From assembly GCA_050633905.1 (NCBI GenBank), contig JBOEHJ010000082.1, positions 1 to 64,000 on the forward strand: DNA of 64,000 nt, read 5' to 3'. The DNA comes from JANQPX01 sp050633905 (GTDB taxonomy: Bacteria > Pseudomonadota > Alphaproteobacteria > Geminicoccales > Geminicoccaceae). Position 1 is the first letter of the stretch; every line of letters begins with the position of its first letter. Both the position numbers and the translations under genes were made by a program. Under the pieces are notes generated by a model. It ran no database searches, was not told where the DNA came from, and saw nothing but the letters and a program-made list of their open reading frames with translations. This document shows positions 46,565 through 54,758 of this stretch, piece after piece.

Positions 46565-47423
46565 TCGGATAAAGACACTGTCGACACGCCTGCGCTGGCC
46601 GCCTTGGCAGCCGAAAGGTCCGGTGGTGCCGGTCATCCGCCTCTCCGGTGTGATTGGCGGCGGCAGCAGTTTGCGCGGTGGCGGCCTCTCACTCAATGGC
46701 GTCAACAGCAGCCTGGAGCGCGCCTTCAAGGTCAAAAGTGCCAAAGCTGTTGCGCTGTCGATCAACTCACCCGGCGGCTCGCCGGTTCAATCCGCCCTGA
46801 TCACGGACCGGATCCGCTCCTTGTCGAAAGAGCATGACGTTCCCGTCATCGCGTTCATTGAGGATGTCGGCGCATCGGGGGGGTACTGGCTGGCGCTGGC
46901 GGCTGATGAAATCTTCGCCAATCCCAATTCGCTGATCGGCAGCATCGGCGTGATCAGCGCTGGTTTTGGCTTCGTGGACGCCTTAAAATGGCTTGGCGTC
47001 GAGCGCCGCGTTTATACGGCTGGCGAGTCGAAGTCATTGCTCGACCCGTTTCGCCCCGAAGACCCTAAAGGCATCGATCGCCTCCGCGACATCCTCGAAG
47101 ATGCCCATGCGAATTTCAAAGAGATGGTGCGTACGCGACGTGGCGATAAGCTGAAGGGCGAGGACAAGGACCTTTTTGAGGGCCAGGTCTGGGCAGGTAA
47201 ACGGGCGCTCGAACATGGCTTGATCGATGGTCTTGGCAATCTGCACGCCGTCTTGAGGGAACGCTTCGGCGACGATCTCAAAATGCCGATGATCACCAAA
47301 CCTAAACCTTGGTGGCAACGGCGCTTCGGTGTCCGCTTGACGGTGAGCGAACCGCGTGACTGGATCGACGACACCCTGGACAGCCTGAGCGATCGAACGC
47401 TTTGGGCGCGTTACGGGCTTTAG
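46557..47423 (+). CDS. S49-family signal-peptide-peptidase-like serine protease
   Basis: The short SppA/SohB-type protease of 288 residues has the catalytic Ser107 in 'DVGASGGYWLALAADEIFAN' and Lys159 in 'TAGESKSLLDPFRPED', plus 'PVVPVIRLSGVIGGG' and 'LSINSPGGSPVQS'. ATG 46557 overlaps the preceding gene's stop (46562-46564) and follows GGAG at ten bases; the open frame further upstream lies inside trmN6 and is not used. There is no clear N-terminal membrane helix, so membrane association is uncertain. It likely degrades signal peptides or membrane protein fragments. Confidence 0.9.
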   Translation: MLDRIKTLSTRLRWPPWQPKGPVVPVIRLSGVIGGGSSLRGGGLSLNGVNSSLERAFKVKSAKAVALSINSPGGSPVQSALITDRIRSLSKEHDVPVIAFIEDVGASGGYWLALAADEIFANPNSLIGSIGVISAGFGFVDALKWLGVERRVYTAGESKSLLDPFRPEDPKGIDRLRDILEDAHANFKEMVRTRRGDKLKGEDKDLFEGQVWAGKRALEHGLIDGLGNLHAVLRERFGDDLKMPMITKPKPWWQRRFGVRLTVSEPRDWIDDTLDSLSDRTLWARYGL

Positions 47424-47444
47424 GCAGAGCGGAGGAGAATTGGC

Positions 47445-47681
47445 TTGATCAACAAGATCCTGTTTACGATCTTCGCGGTGATTGCGATCTGGAAGGCCTT
47501 CTCGTTCCTATCCAAGCTCAAGAAAAAGCAGAGCACGTCGCCGACGGCGAGATCTCACCCACAAGGTCAGCCCCCACAGGAAAGCACGCAAACTCGGTCC
47601 ATCGAACTTGTCCCGTGCCAGCGCTGCGGCTCTTATGTCGATCCCAAGGAAGGCTGTCGCTGTACCTCGTCAAGCACGTAG
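47445..47681 (+). CDS. Small membrane-anchored zinc-ribbon protein (PP0621-like)
   Basis: The 78-residue protein has one N-terminal membrane helix ('ILFTIFAVIAIWKAFSFL'), a basic and Pro/Ser-rich linker, and a C-terminal pair of cysteine motifs ('LVPCQRCGSYVDPKEGCRC'). The start is TTG, with a near-perfect GGAGGAG seven bases upstream. The organisation resembles PP0621-family small proteins. Function is unknown. It sits between the S49 protease and glyQ on the same strand. Confidence 0.78.
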   Translation: MINKILFTIFAVIAIWKAFSFLSKLKKKQSTSPTARSHPQGQPPQESTQTRSIELVPCQRCGSYVDPKEGCRCTSSST

Positions 47682-47750
47682 CGAACATTAAAGCTGGAGG
47701 TGCTGCTTCCTCCATCCTATGAACCCGAACATCGTCGAAGAAAAATCATC

Positions 47751-48659
47751 GTGACCGCATCACCATCCCGTAGTTTTCAAGACCTGATCCTAACCCTGCA
47801 GCAATTCTGGGCGGGGAAAGGCTGTGTGCTACTTCAACCCTATGATATCGAAGTGGGGGCGGGGACATTTCACCCCGCCACGACCCTACGTGCCTTGGGG
47901 CCGGAGCCTTGGAACGCTGCCTATGTCCAGCCCTCCCGGCGGCCGACCGACGGTCGCTACGGCGAGAATCCTAACCGACTGCAGCATTATTATCAGTTCC
48001 AGGTGATCATGAAGCCGTCGCCGCCTGACCTGCAGGATCTCTACCTTGAAAGCCTCAGAGCCATCGGCATCGACTTCGAGAACCACGACATCCGCTTCGT
48101 CGAGGATGACTGGGAAAGCCCGACGCTCGGCGCCTGGGGTTTGGGCTGGGAAGTCTGGTGCGACGGCATGGAAGTCTCGCAATTCACGTACTTCCAGCAA
48201 GTCGGCGGCTTCGACTGCAAGCCGGTTTCCGGCGAGCTCACCTACGGCCTTGAGCGCTTGGCCATGTATGTCCAGGGCGTTGAGAACGTCTACGACCTTG
48301 ATTTCAATGGCCAGGGTTTCACCTATGGTCAGGTCTTCAAGCAGGCCGAGATCGAATACTCCGAACATAATTTCGAGCGCGCCGACACCGAGCGGCTTTT
48401 TCGACATTTCAAAGATGCAGAGAAAGAATGCGCGTCCTTGCTGGGCGAAGGGGGCGGGGACAATGTCAAAGCCCTGGCCCTGCCAGCCTATGATCAATGT
48501 CTGAAGGCCAGCCATCTCTTCAACCTGCTCGATGCGCGTGGCGTGATCAGCGTCACCGAACGCGCCGCCTATATCGGCCGTGTCAGAGCATTGGCCCGCG
48601 GTTGCTGCGAAGCCTGGGTCGCAAGTCGTGACGGGCGTAACGAAGGGGAGGCGGCGTAA
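47751..48659 (+). CDS. glyQ: Glycyl-tRNA synthetase alpha subunit
   Basis: It is the catalytic subunit of the bacterial alpha2beta2 enzyme that charges tRNA-Gly. Class II motifs are visible: 'FWAGKGCVLLQPYDIEVGAG', 'PWNAAYVQPSRRPTDGRYGE', 'RLQHYYQFQVIMKPSP', 'WEVWCDGMEVSQFTYFQQVG' and 'GELTYGLERLAMYVQGVENV'. The open frame begins at GTG 47700, but that codon directly abuts a GGAGG. GTG 47751 (MTASPSRSFQD) gives 302 residues, as in homologues, though its Shine-Dalgarno is weak. It is coupled to glyS by a TAATG overlap. Confidence 0.96.
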   Translation: MTASPSRSFQDLILTLQQFWAGKGCVLLQPYDIEVGAGTFHPATTLRALGPEPWNAAYVQPSRRPTDGRYGENPNRLQHYYQFQVIMKPSPPDLQDLYLESLRAIGIDFENHDIRFVEDDWESPTLGAWGLGWEVWCDGMEVSQFTYFQQVGGFDCKPVSGELTYGLERLAMYVQGVENVYDLDFNGQGFTYGQVFKQAEIEYSEHNFERADTERLFRHFKDAEKECASLLGEGGGDNVKALALPAYDQCLKASHLFNLLDARGVISVTERAAYIGRVRALARGCCEAWVASRDGRNEGEAA

Positions 48660-50758
48660 TGGCTGAGTTTCTCCTCGAATTGCTGTCCGAAGAAATCCCG
48701 GCCCGCATGCAGGTTAGGGCCAAGAATGATCTTGCGGGCTTGGTAATCAAAGCCTTGAACGAAGCGGAACTGACCTATGGTCAGGTTCAAAGCTTCGCGA
48801 CACCCAGGCGTCTGGTCTTGATGATCGACGATCTCCAGGTTCAGCAATCGGATGTCGATGTCGAGCGCAAGGGACCACGGGTTGGCGCACATGAAAAGGC
48901 GCTAGAGGGCTTCAAAAAGTCGCTAGGTGTCGACAACTATGAGCTTGTTGAGCGGGAAGAGAAGAAAGGTGCGGTCTACGTCGCCCGCTTTCGCCGGGTG
49001 GGGCGGCCCACTGCCGACATTCTGGCCGAGATCATTCCTGAGGTATTGGAAAAATTTCCTTGGCCGAAGTCGATGCGCTGGGGCGATCACGATGTCCGCT
49101 GGGTCCGGCCGTTGCACAGCATGCTCTGCCTTCTCGATGGCGCGACCATGGCGTTTACTTTTGGGCAGGTGAGCTCAGGTAACACCAGCCGCGGACACCG
49201 CTTCCACGCGCCGGAACTTTTCGAAGTCGAGGGAGTCGAGCACTATAAGAAGGAATTGGCACGCCGCTTTGTGGTGCTCGATCGGGATCAGCGACGCGAT
49301 GGTATCAAGGGCCAGGCTGAGCTGATTGCCAAGCAGCATGACTTAAGACTCCGCCAGGACGAGGCGCTCCTCGACGAGGTCACCGGCCTGGTCGAATGGC
49401 CGGTCGCCGTTTGCGGTAATATCGATGCCGCCTTCATGGAGCTGCCATCCGAAGTGCTGGTCACTTCCATGCGCGCTCATCAAAAGTATCTGGCTCTTGA
49501 GGACGAGTCCGGGAACTTGGCCCCCAAGTTCGTCACCATCGGCAATCTCGAGGCCAAAGACGGCGGCGAAGCTATTGTCGCCGGCAATGAGCGTGTGCTG
49601 CGCGCAAGGCTTTGGGACGCCAAGTTTTTCTGGGACCAAGACGGGCAGCGCCCGTTGGCTGAGCTCGTCCCAAAGCTCGACGACATCGTCTTTCATGCCA
49701 AGCTCGGTTCGGTTGGCGAGAAGGTCAAACGGATCGAGAAGCTGGCAGGTTGGGTTGCTGAGCGTATCCCTGAGGCAATGGCCACCGATGCCAAACGCGC
49801 AGCGCAGCTTGCCAAAGCCGACCTGGTTAGCGGCATGGTCGGCGAGTTTCCAGAGTTGCAAGGTCTCATGGGCCAGTACTACGCACATCAACAAGGCGAG
49901 AGCGATGCTGTCGCCGGCGCGATCGGTGATCACTACGCGCCTCAGGGCCCCAATGACGATTGTCCATCGGATCCTTTGAGCGTCGCTGTTGCCCTTGCCG
50001 ACAAGTTGGACACGCTTACAGGATTTTTCGCGGTCGATGAAAAGCCGACTGGTTCGAAGGACCCATTCGCCTTGCGCCGCGCAGCCCTCGGAGTGATTCG
50101 TCTTATCCTGGAGAACAAAATTAGGCTGCCGCTCCGTGGCGCATTTACCAAAGCACTCGCCTTCTACGAAGGACAATTAAAAGTAGAGAATGGTGACATT
50201 GTTGACGAACTATTAACCTTCTTCGGTGATCGTTTGAAGGTACATCTGAAGGCATCGGGCGTGAGGCACGATCTAATCAACGCTGTGTTCGCCACTGGTG
50301 ACGATGATCTTGTTCGTATTCTGGCTCGCGTCGATGCTCTTCAACGTTTTATGGCGACCGATAACGGAGCTAACCTTCTTGCTGCCTATCGTCGAGCCAA
50401 CAACATTGTCAAGATCGAGACAAAGAAGGATGGGCGTGATCCCAATCCTGACGTCAATCCTGAGCTTCTTGGGCAAGCGGAAGAGCGTGTGCTCTATGAA
50501 GGGATGCAGAGCGCAGGTGATGTCATTGGAAAGGCGGTTCATGAAGAACAATATGGCGAGGCGATGGAAGCGCTCGCAATTTTGCGCGGCCAGGTCGACG
50601 ACTTCTTTGACAGTGTCATGGTCAATGACCCTGACGCAGAGGTTCGACTTAACAGGCTCAAGCTCCTCAAGCGTATTCACGCAGCATTGTTAGGTGTTGG
50701 TGACTTTTCCTTGATCGAAGATATCGTTTCTGAAAACCACAACCGACAGGTCGCTTAA
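48659..50758 (+). CDS. glyS: Glycyl-tRNA synthetase beta subunit
   Basis: The 699-residue beta subunit binds tRNA-Gly and completes the alpha2beta2 synthetase. The N-terminus 'MAEFLLELLSEEIPARMQ' is diagnostic. Other marks are 'FATPRRLVLMIDDL', 'KSMRWGDHDVRWVRPLHSML', 'GLVEWPVAVCGNIDAAFMEL', 'ARLWDAKFFWDQD' and 'DPFALRRAALGVIRLILENK'. The C-terminal anticodon-binding region ends in 'VMVNDPDAEVRLNRLKLLKR'. It overlaps both glyQ upstream and ppdK downstream by one to four bases. The last third has slightly lower GC than its neighbours. Confidence 0.97.
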   Translation: MAEFLLELLSEEIPARMQVRAKNDLAGLVIKALNEAELTYGQVQSFATPRRLVLMIDDLQVQQSDVDVERKGPRVGAHEKALEGFKKSLGVDNYELVEREEKKGAVYVARFRRVGRPTADILAEIIPEVLEKFPWPKSMRWGDHDVRWVRPLHSMLCLLDGATMAFTFGQVSSGNTSRGHRFHAPELFEVEGVEHYKKELARRFVVLDRDQRRDGIKGQAELIAKQHDLRLRQDEALLDEVTGLVEWPVAVCGNIDAAFMELPSEVLVTSMRAHQKYLALEDESGNLAPKFVTIGNLEAKDGGEAIVAGNERVLRARLWDAKFFWDQDGQRPLAELVPKLDDIVFHAKLGSVGEKVKRIEKLAGWVAERIPEAMATDAKRAAQLAKADLVSGMVGEFPELQGLMGQYYAHQQGESDAVAGAIGDHYAPQGPNDDCPSDPLSVAVALADKLDTLTGFFAVDEKPTGSKDPFALRRAALGVIRLILENKIRLPLRGAFTKALAFYEGQLKVENGDIVDELLTFFGDRLKVHLKASGVRHDLINAVFATGDDDLVRILARVDALQRFMATDNGANLLAAYRRANNIVKIETKKDGRDPNPDVNPELLGQAEERVLYEGMQSAGDVIGKAVHEEQYGEAMEALAILRGQVDDFFDSVMVNDPDAEVRLNRLKLLKRIHAALLGVGDFSLIEDIVSENHNRQVA

Positions 50759-53424
50759 TGAGCAAATGGGTTTACAGCTTCGGTGCGGGCAACGCGGATG
50801 GCGATGCCTCGATGAAGGCGTTGTTGGGCGGGAAGGGCGCTAATCTCGCCGAGATGTGCGGCCTTGGTCTCGCCGTGCCGCCTGGTATGACGATCACCAC
50901 TGAGGTTTGCACCTATTACTACGCCCACGATAAAGCCTATCCTGATGATCTTGTCGCCGGCGTGGACATGGCTCTAAAGCGGATCGAAGAAACTGCCGGC
51001 GCCAAGCTTGGCGATGCGAAAACCCCCCTTTTGCTTTCGGTCCGCTCGGGGGCACCTGTCTCGATGCCCGGCATGATGGATACCGTGCTCAATCTTGGTC
51101 TGAACGATGAAACCGTCGAAGGCCTGGCAGCGGAAAGCAATGATGCCCGTTTTGCTAAAGATAGCTATCGTCGCTTCATCCAAATGTATGGCGATGTGGT
51201 CCTTGGTATCGATCAATATCTGTTTGAGGACCAGCTCGAAGAAATCAAACGAGACCATCAATACAAACTTGATAATGACCTCAGTGCCGATGATCTTGGT
51301 GATCTGATCGATCACTACAAGCGGATCGTCAGGGAAGAAACCGGCGAAGAATTTCCCCAGGACGTCCAGGCCCAGCTTTGGGGTGCCATCGGCGCCGTCT
51401 TCAGCTCCTGGATGACGCCGCGCGCAATCACCTATCGGCGCCTGCAAGAGATCGACGAGGCCATGGGCACGGCCGTCAACGTCCAGGCGATGGTGTTTGG
51501 TAACCGGAGCGACGACAGCGCCACCGGTGTTGCCTTCACACGAAATCCATCCACCGGTGAGCGGCGCCATTACGGTGAATTTCTGATCAATGCTCAAGGA
51601 GAGGATGTCGTCGCCGGCATTCGCACCCCACAGCCTCTGACCGAAGTGATGAAGTCGGAAACCGACAGCAACCACGCTTCGATGGAAGCGATCATGCCAG
51701 AGGCTTTCGCCGAACTTGCCGCTGTCTTCGACAAACTCGAAGCCCATTATCGCGACATGCAGGACATTGAGTTCACCATTCAAGACAAACGTCTCTGGAT
51801 CCTGCAGACGCGATCTGGCAAACGCACCACGCCGGCTGCCCTCAAGATTGCTGTCGATATGGCTAATGAAGGGCTCATCACGGAAGAAGAGGCAATCACC
51901 AGGATTGAACCCGCCTCCCTCGATCAGCTCCTGCATCCGTCACTTGATCCCGACGCCAAACGCGAGGTCATCGCCAAGGGCCTTCCGGCCTCACCCGGTG
52001 CAGTGTCCGGCAGAGTAGTCTTCGATAGCGATGAAGCCGAGAAATTAGGTGGTGCGGGTATCCCCGTTATTCTGGTTCGCATTGAGACCTCGCCAGAGGA
52101 CATCCATGGCATGCATGCAGCGAGAGGTATTCTTACCGCACGTGGCGGCATGACTAGCCATGCTGCGGTGGTCGCTCGCGGTATGGGGAAAGCCTGCGTC
52201 TCAGCGGCTGCTGGGATCGAGATCGACTATACTGGGCAGCTGCTTCGTGCCGGCGGTCATGAGATCAAGGCTGGCGATGAGATTACCATCGATGGCGGCG
52301 CTGGCGAGGTGATGCTTGGCGTCGTCCCAACCGTCGATCCCGACCTCTCTGAGGATTTCGGTACGCTCATGACATGGGCGGACAAGCGGCGTGTGCTGGC
52401 GGTACGTGCCAATGCGGAAACGCCCGACGATGCTCGGACTGCTCGAACATTCGGCGCCGAGGGGATCGGCCTTTCGCGCACCGAACACATGTTCTTCGAT
52501 GACGAGCGCATTGTTGCCATGCGTGAAATGATCCTAGCGGAGACCGTTGACGGCAGAACTGCTGCCCTGACCAAGATTCTGCCGATGCAGCGTCAGGATT
52601 TCGTCGAGCTATTCGAAATTATGGCAGGATGTCCCCTAACCATTCGGCTGCTCGATCCGCCGCTTCATGAGTTTCTGCCCCATAAAGATGATGAGATCGA
52701 GGATGTCGCCAAGGCGTCGGGCATGGATGCGGATGCCTTACGGCGAAGAGCCTTGGAGCTCAGGGAATCCAACCCGATGCTCGGCTTTCGCGGTTGTCGC
52801 CTCGGCATCTTGTATCCTGAGATCTACGAGATGCAGGCGCGCGCTATTTTCGAAGCCGCAGTTGAGAGCGAGAAAAAAACCGGCCAAGCCGTGGTGCCCG
52901 AGGTGATGGTCCCACTGATCGGCACAGCCCGCGAGTTCGAAATTCTGAAAGTGCGTATCGATGACATTGCGAAAGAAGTCATCGAAGCGACAGGGGGGAC
53001 CTTAAGCTACCAGGTCGGTACGATGATCGAGGTTCCAAGAGCGGCTCTTCAGGCGGCAGAGATAGCGAAATCTGCTGAATTCTTCAGTTTTGGCACCAAT
53101 GATCTGACCCAGATGGCACTTGGCCTTTCCCGCGACGACAGCTCAAAGTTTCTAGAGACTTACATCGAGCAGGGAATCTATGCCGCCGATCCCTTTACTA
53201 CAATTGACATTGACGGTGTTGGCGTCCTGGTCAAGCTTGCAGCTGAGCGGGGAAGGGGAGTTTGCGCCAATCTGAAACTCGGTATTTGTGGCGAACATGG
53301 CGGTGATCCGGCGAGCGTCACGTTTTGCCACAGGATCGGCCTCGACTATGTCTCCTGCTCACCCTATCGCGTTCCCATCGCAAGACTGGCCGCAGCTCAA
53401 GCTGCAATCAATACGCCCCGTTGA
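50758..53424 (+). CDS. ppdK: Pyruvate, phosphate dikinase
   Basis: It interconverts pyruvate, ATP and phosphate with PEP, AMP and pyrophosphate. The 888-residue product has an N-terminal ATP-grasp domain ('GGKGANLAEMCGLGLAVPPG', 'LLSVRSGAPVSMPGMMDTVL'). The phosphohistidine domain carries His468 in 'GGMTSHAAVVARGMGKACVS', and the C-terminal TIM barrel has 'FFSFGTNDLTQM' and the catalytic Cys844 in 'GICGEHGGDPASV'. It starts on the glyS stop (TAATG), an arrangement common in alphaproteobacteria. It is likely used for gluconeogenesis from organic acids. Confidence 0.97.
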   Translation: MSKWVYSFGAGNADGDASMKALLGGKGANLAEMCGLGLAVPPGMTITTEVCTYYYAHDKAYPDDLVAGVDMALKRIEETAGAKLGDAKTPLLLSVRSGAPVSMPGMMDTVLNLGLNDETVEGLAAESNDARFAKDSYRRFIQMYGDVVLGIDQYLFEDQLEEIKRDHQYKLDNDLSADDLGDLIDHYKRIVREETGEEFPQDVQAQLWGAIGAVFSSWMTPRAITYRRLQEIDEAMGTAVNVQAMVFGNRSDDSATGVAFTRNPSTGERRHYGEFLINAQGEDVVAGIRTPQPLTEVMKSETDSNHASMEAIMPEAFAELAAVFDKLEAHYRDMQDIEFTIQDKRLWILQTRSGKRTTPAALKIAVDMANEGLITEEEAITRIEPASLDQLLHPSLDPDAKREVIAKGLPASPGAVSGRVVFDSDEAEKLGGAGIPVILVRIETSPEDIHGMHAARGILTARGGMTSHAAVVARGMGKACVSAAAGIEIDYTGQLLRAGGHEIKAGDEITIDGGAGEVMLGVVPTVDPDLSEDFGTLMTWADKRRVLAVRANAETPDDARTARTFGAEGIGLSRTEHMFFDDERIVAMREMILAETVDGRTAALTKILPMQRQDFVELFEIMAGCPLTIRLLDPPLHEFLPHKDDEIEDVAKASGMDADALRRRALELRESNPMLGFRGCRLGILYPEIYEMQARAIFEAAVESEKKTGQAVVPEVMVPLIGTAREFEILKVRIDDIAKEVIEATGGTLSYQVGTMIEVPRAALQAAEIAKSAEFFSFGTNDLTQMALGLSRDDSSKFLETYIEQGIYAADPFTTIDIDGVGVLVKLAAERGRGVCANLKLGICGEHGGDPASVTFCHRIGLDYVSCSPYRVPIARLAAAQAAINTPR

Positions 53425-54410
53425 TCGACAGGCGTGACAGCAGTCTGCTGGAAAAGCTCCGGACCGGCGGAAAACGTGCGATGGCGGAGGCCCTGGCCCA
53501 AATCGAGGCGAGGGAGACGGCACCTGAAACGATCGAGTTGCTTGATTTGGTCTATCAAGGTGCTAAGGGACATGTTTTGGGGATCACAGGTCCTCCTGGG
53601 GTTGGCAAATCCACACTGATTGCAGCCTTGATCAAAGCCTATCGGGGACGAGGAGAATCCGTCGGGGTCATCGTGATCGATCCGTCATCCAGGCGTTCGG
53701 GTGGCGCCTTGCTGGGTGATCGTGTTCGCATTGACATTGATCCGAGCGATCCTGATGTGTTCATTCGGTCCATGGCTGCCCGTGAACGCATGGGAGGGCT
53801 TGCTGCTATCACGGCGGCCGCTGTTGTCGTCATGCGATCGGTCTATGACAAGGTCGTTGTTGAGACTGTTGGTGTTGGCCAATCTGAGACGGATATCGCT
53901 TCCGTCGCCGACAGCATCTTGCTTTGCATTCAACCAGGATCCGGCGACAGTCTTCAATATATGAAGGCAGGGATCGCTGAGATACCCGACATCGCAGCTG
54001 TCACCAAAACCGATCTCGGCAGTGTCGCCAAGCAAACGATCCGCGATTTGGCATCGGCCCTTACGATGACAGGACGAACGACGGGATCAAGCGATCTTCT
54101 TGACTGGCAAGTTCCTGTCATGGGGATCAGTGCCGTCAAAGAGGCGCACATCACCGAGCTGGTCGACGCGATTGATCGCCATCAACACTATCTTGACGGC
54201 GAGAGGTTGCTGACAAAGCGCTCTGACCAAGCCGAGACCTGGATCGAACTCAGCATCAAAGAGTCTCATGGTCAATACGGCCTCGATATCGCAAAGAACC
54301 TTGCCGGCGGCTTCAAGCTGGAGAGAGGTCAATCGCCCTTTCGACGCCTGCAATACCTCCGAGGATTGTTCGAAACTGACAAACTCTCATCGAAGTTAGG
54401 CTCAATTTGA
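53421..54410 (+). CDS. meaB: MeaB/ArgK-type GTPase (methylmalonyl-CoA mutase chaperone family)
   Basis: The G3E-family P-loop GTPase of about 329 residues has Walker A GPPGVGKS (57-64), 'GVIVIDPSSRRSGGALLGDR', 'VVVETVGVGQSETDIASVAD' and 'AVTKTDLGS' in the base-recognition position. MeaB proteins protect and load adenosylcobalamin-dependent mutases. The open frame runs into ppdK; TTG 53421, overlapping the ppdK stop as TTGA, gives a normal N-terminus (IDRRDSSLLEKLRTG) but no strong Shine-Dalgarno. No methylmalonyl-CoA mutase gene lies nearby. Confidence 0.88.
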   Translation: MIDRRDSSLLEKLRTGGKRAMAEALAQIEARETAPETIELLDLVYQGAKGHVLGITGPPGVGKSTLIAALIKAYRGRGESVGVIVIDPSSRRSGGALLGDRVRIDIDPSDPDVFIRSMAARERMGGLAAITAAAVVVMRSVYDKVVVETVGVGQSETDIASVADSILLCIQPGSGDSLQYMKAGIAEIPDIAAVTKTDLGSVAKQTIRDLASALTMTGRTTGSSDLLDWQVPVMGISAVKEAHITELVDAIDRHQHYLDGERLLTKRSDQAETWIELSIKESHGQYGLDIAKNLAGGFKLERGQSPFRRLQYLRGLFETDKLSSKLGSI

Positions 54411-54475
54411 GTCATTCAGGTGAAGAAGAAATCGTTTAAATTCAATCTACTAAGCGTTCATCGAGATAATTATTC

Positions 54476-54494
54476 TGATGTAATCATGCCACTA
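54476..54494 (-). promoter_or_regulatory. Degenerate copy e of the GTGGT-N3-ACCAC element
   Basis: The minus strand reads TAGTGGCATGATTACATCA, three mismatches from copy c over 18 bases. As in copy c, its first bases form the stop codon of a minus-strand gene, here the MoaD-like one. Confidence 0.3.
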
Positions 54495-54737
54495 GCCGCC
54501 TGCGATCTGCGGAATGACATGGACCTCACTATCAGGCGGGATCTCCTCAAAGAGAGCGTCTTGATAGATCTGGCCGTTGATGGCGACCGCGATCCCCTGT
54601 TGCAAATGTGGCTCCATCGAAGGAAAACGGCGGCCAAGTTCTCGAAATAATGCCTGGACGGACGTCACATCCAGATCAAGCTCCGCCTGACCCTCGGCAA
54701 AGCGCAGCAAGGCGCGGGTAAGGACGATTTTGGCCAT
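54492..54737 (-). CDS. MoaD/ThiS-like ubiquitin-fold protein
   Basis: The 81-residue protein has the beta-grasp pattern ('VLTRALLRFAEGQAELDLDV', 'SVQALFRELGRRFPSMEPHL', 'IAVAINGQIYQDALFEEIPP', 'EVHVIPQIAGG') and ends in the diagnostic Gly-Gly. Family members carry sulfur as a C-terminal thiocarboxylate for molybdopterin or thiamine synthesis. It lies 21 bp after the molybdenum hydroxylase large-subunit gene, so it may serve that enzyme's cofactor. It could instead be a general sulfur carrier. Confidence 0.85.
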   Translation of the reverse strand: MAKIVLTRALLRFAEGQAELDLDVTSVQALFRELGRRFPSMEPHLQQGIAVAINGQIYQDALFEEIPPDSEVHVIPQIAGG

Positions 54738-54758
54738 CTTAGGCGAACCCTTGATGTA

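Noticed and set aside
49343..50176. 277-codon open frame antisense to glyS
   Set aside because: It is a shadow of a strongly conserved gene with no motifs of its own.
50974..51936. 320-codon open frame antisense to ppdK
   Set aside because: It overlaps well-conserved ppdK codons and reflects codon bias only.
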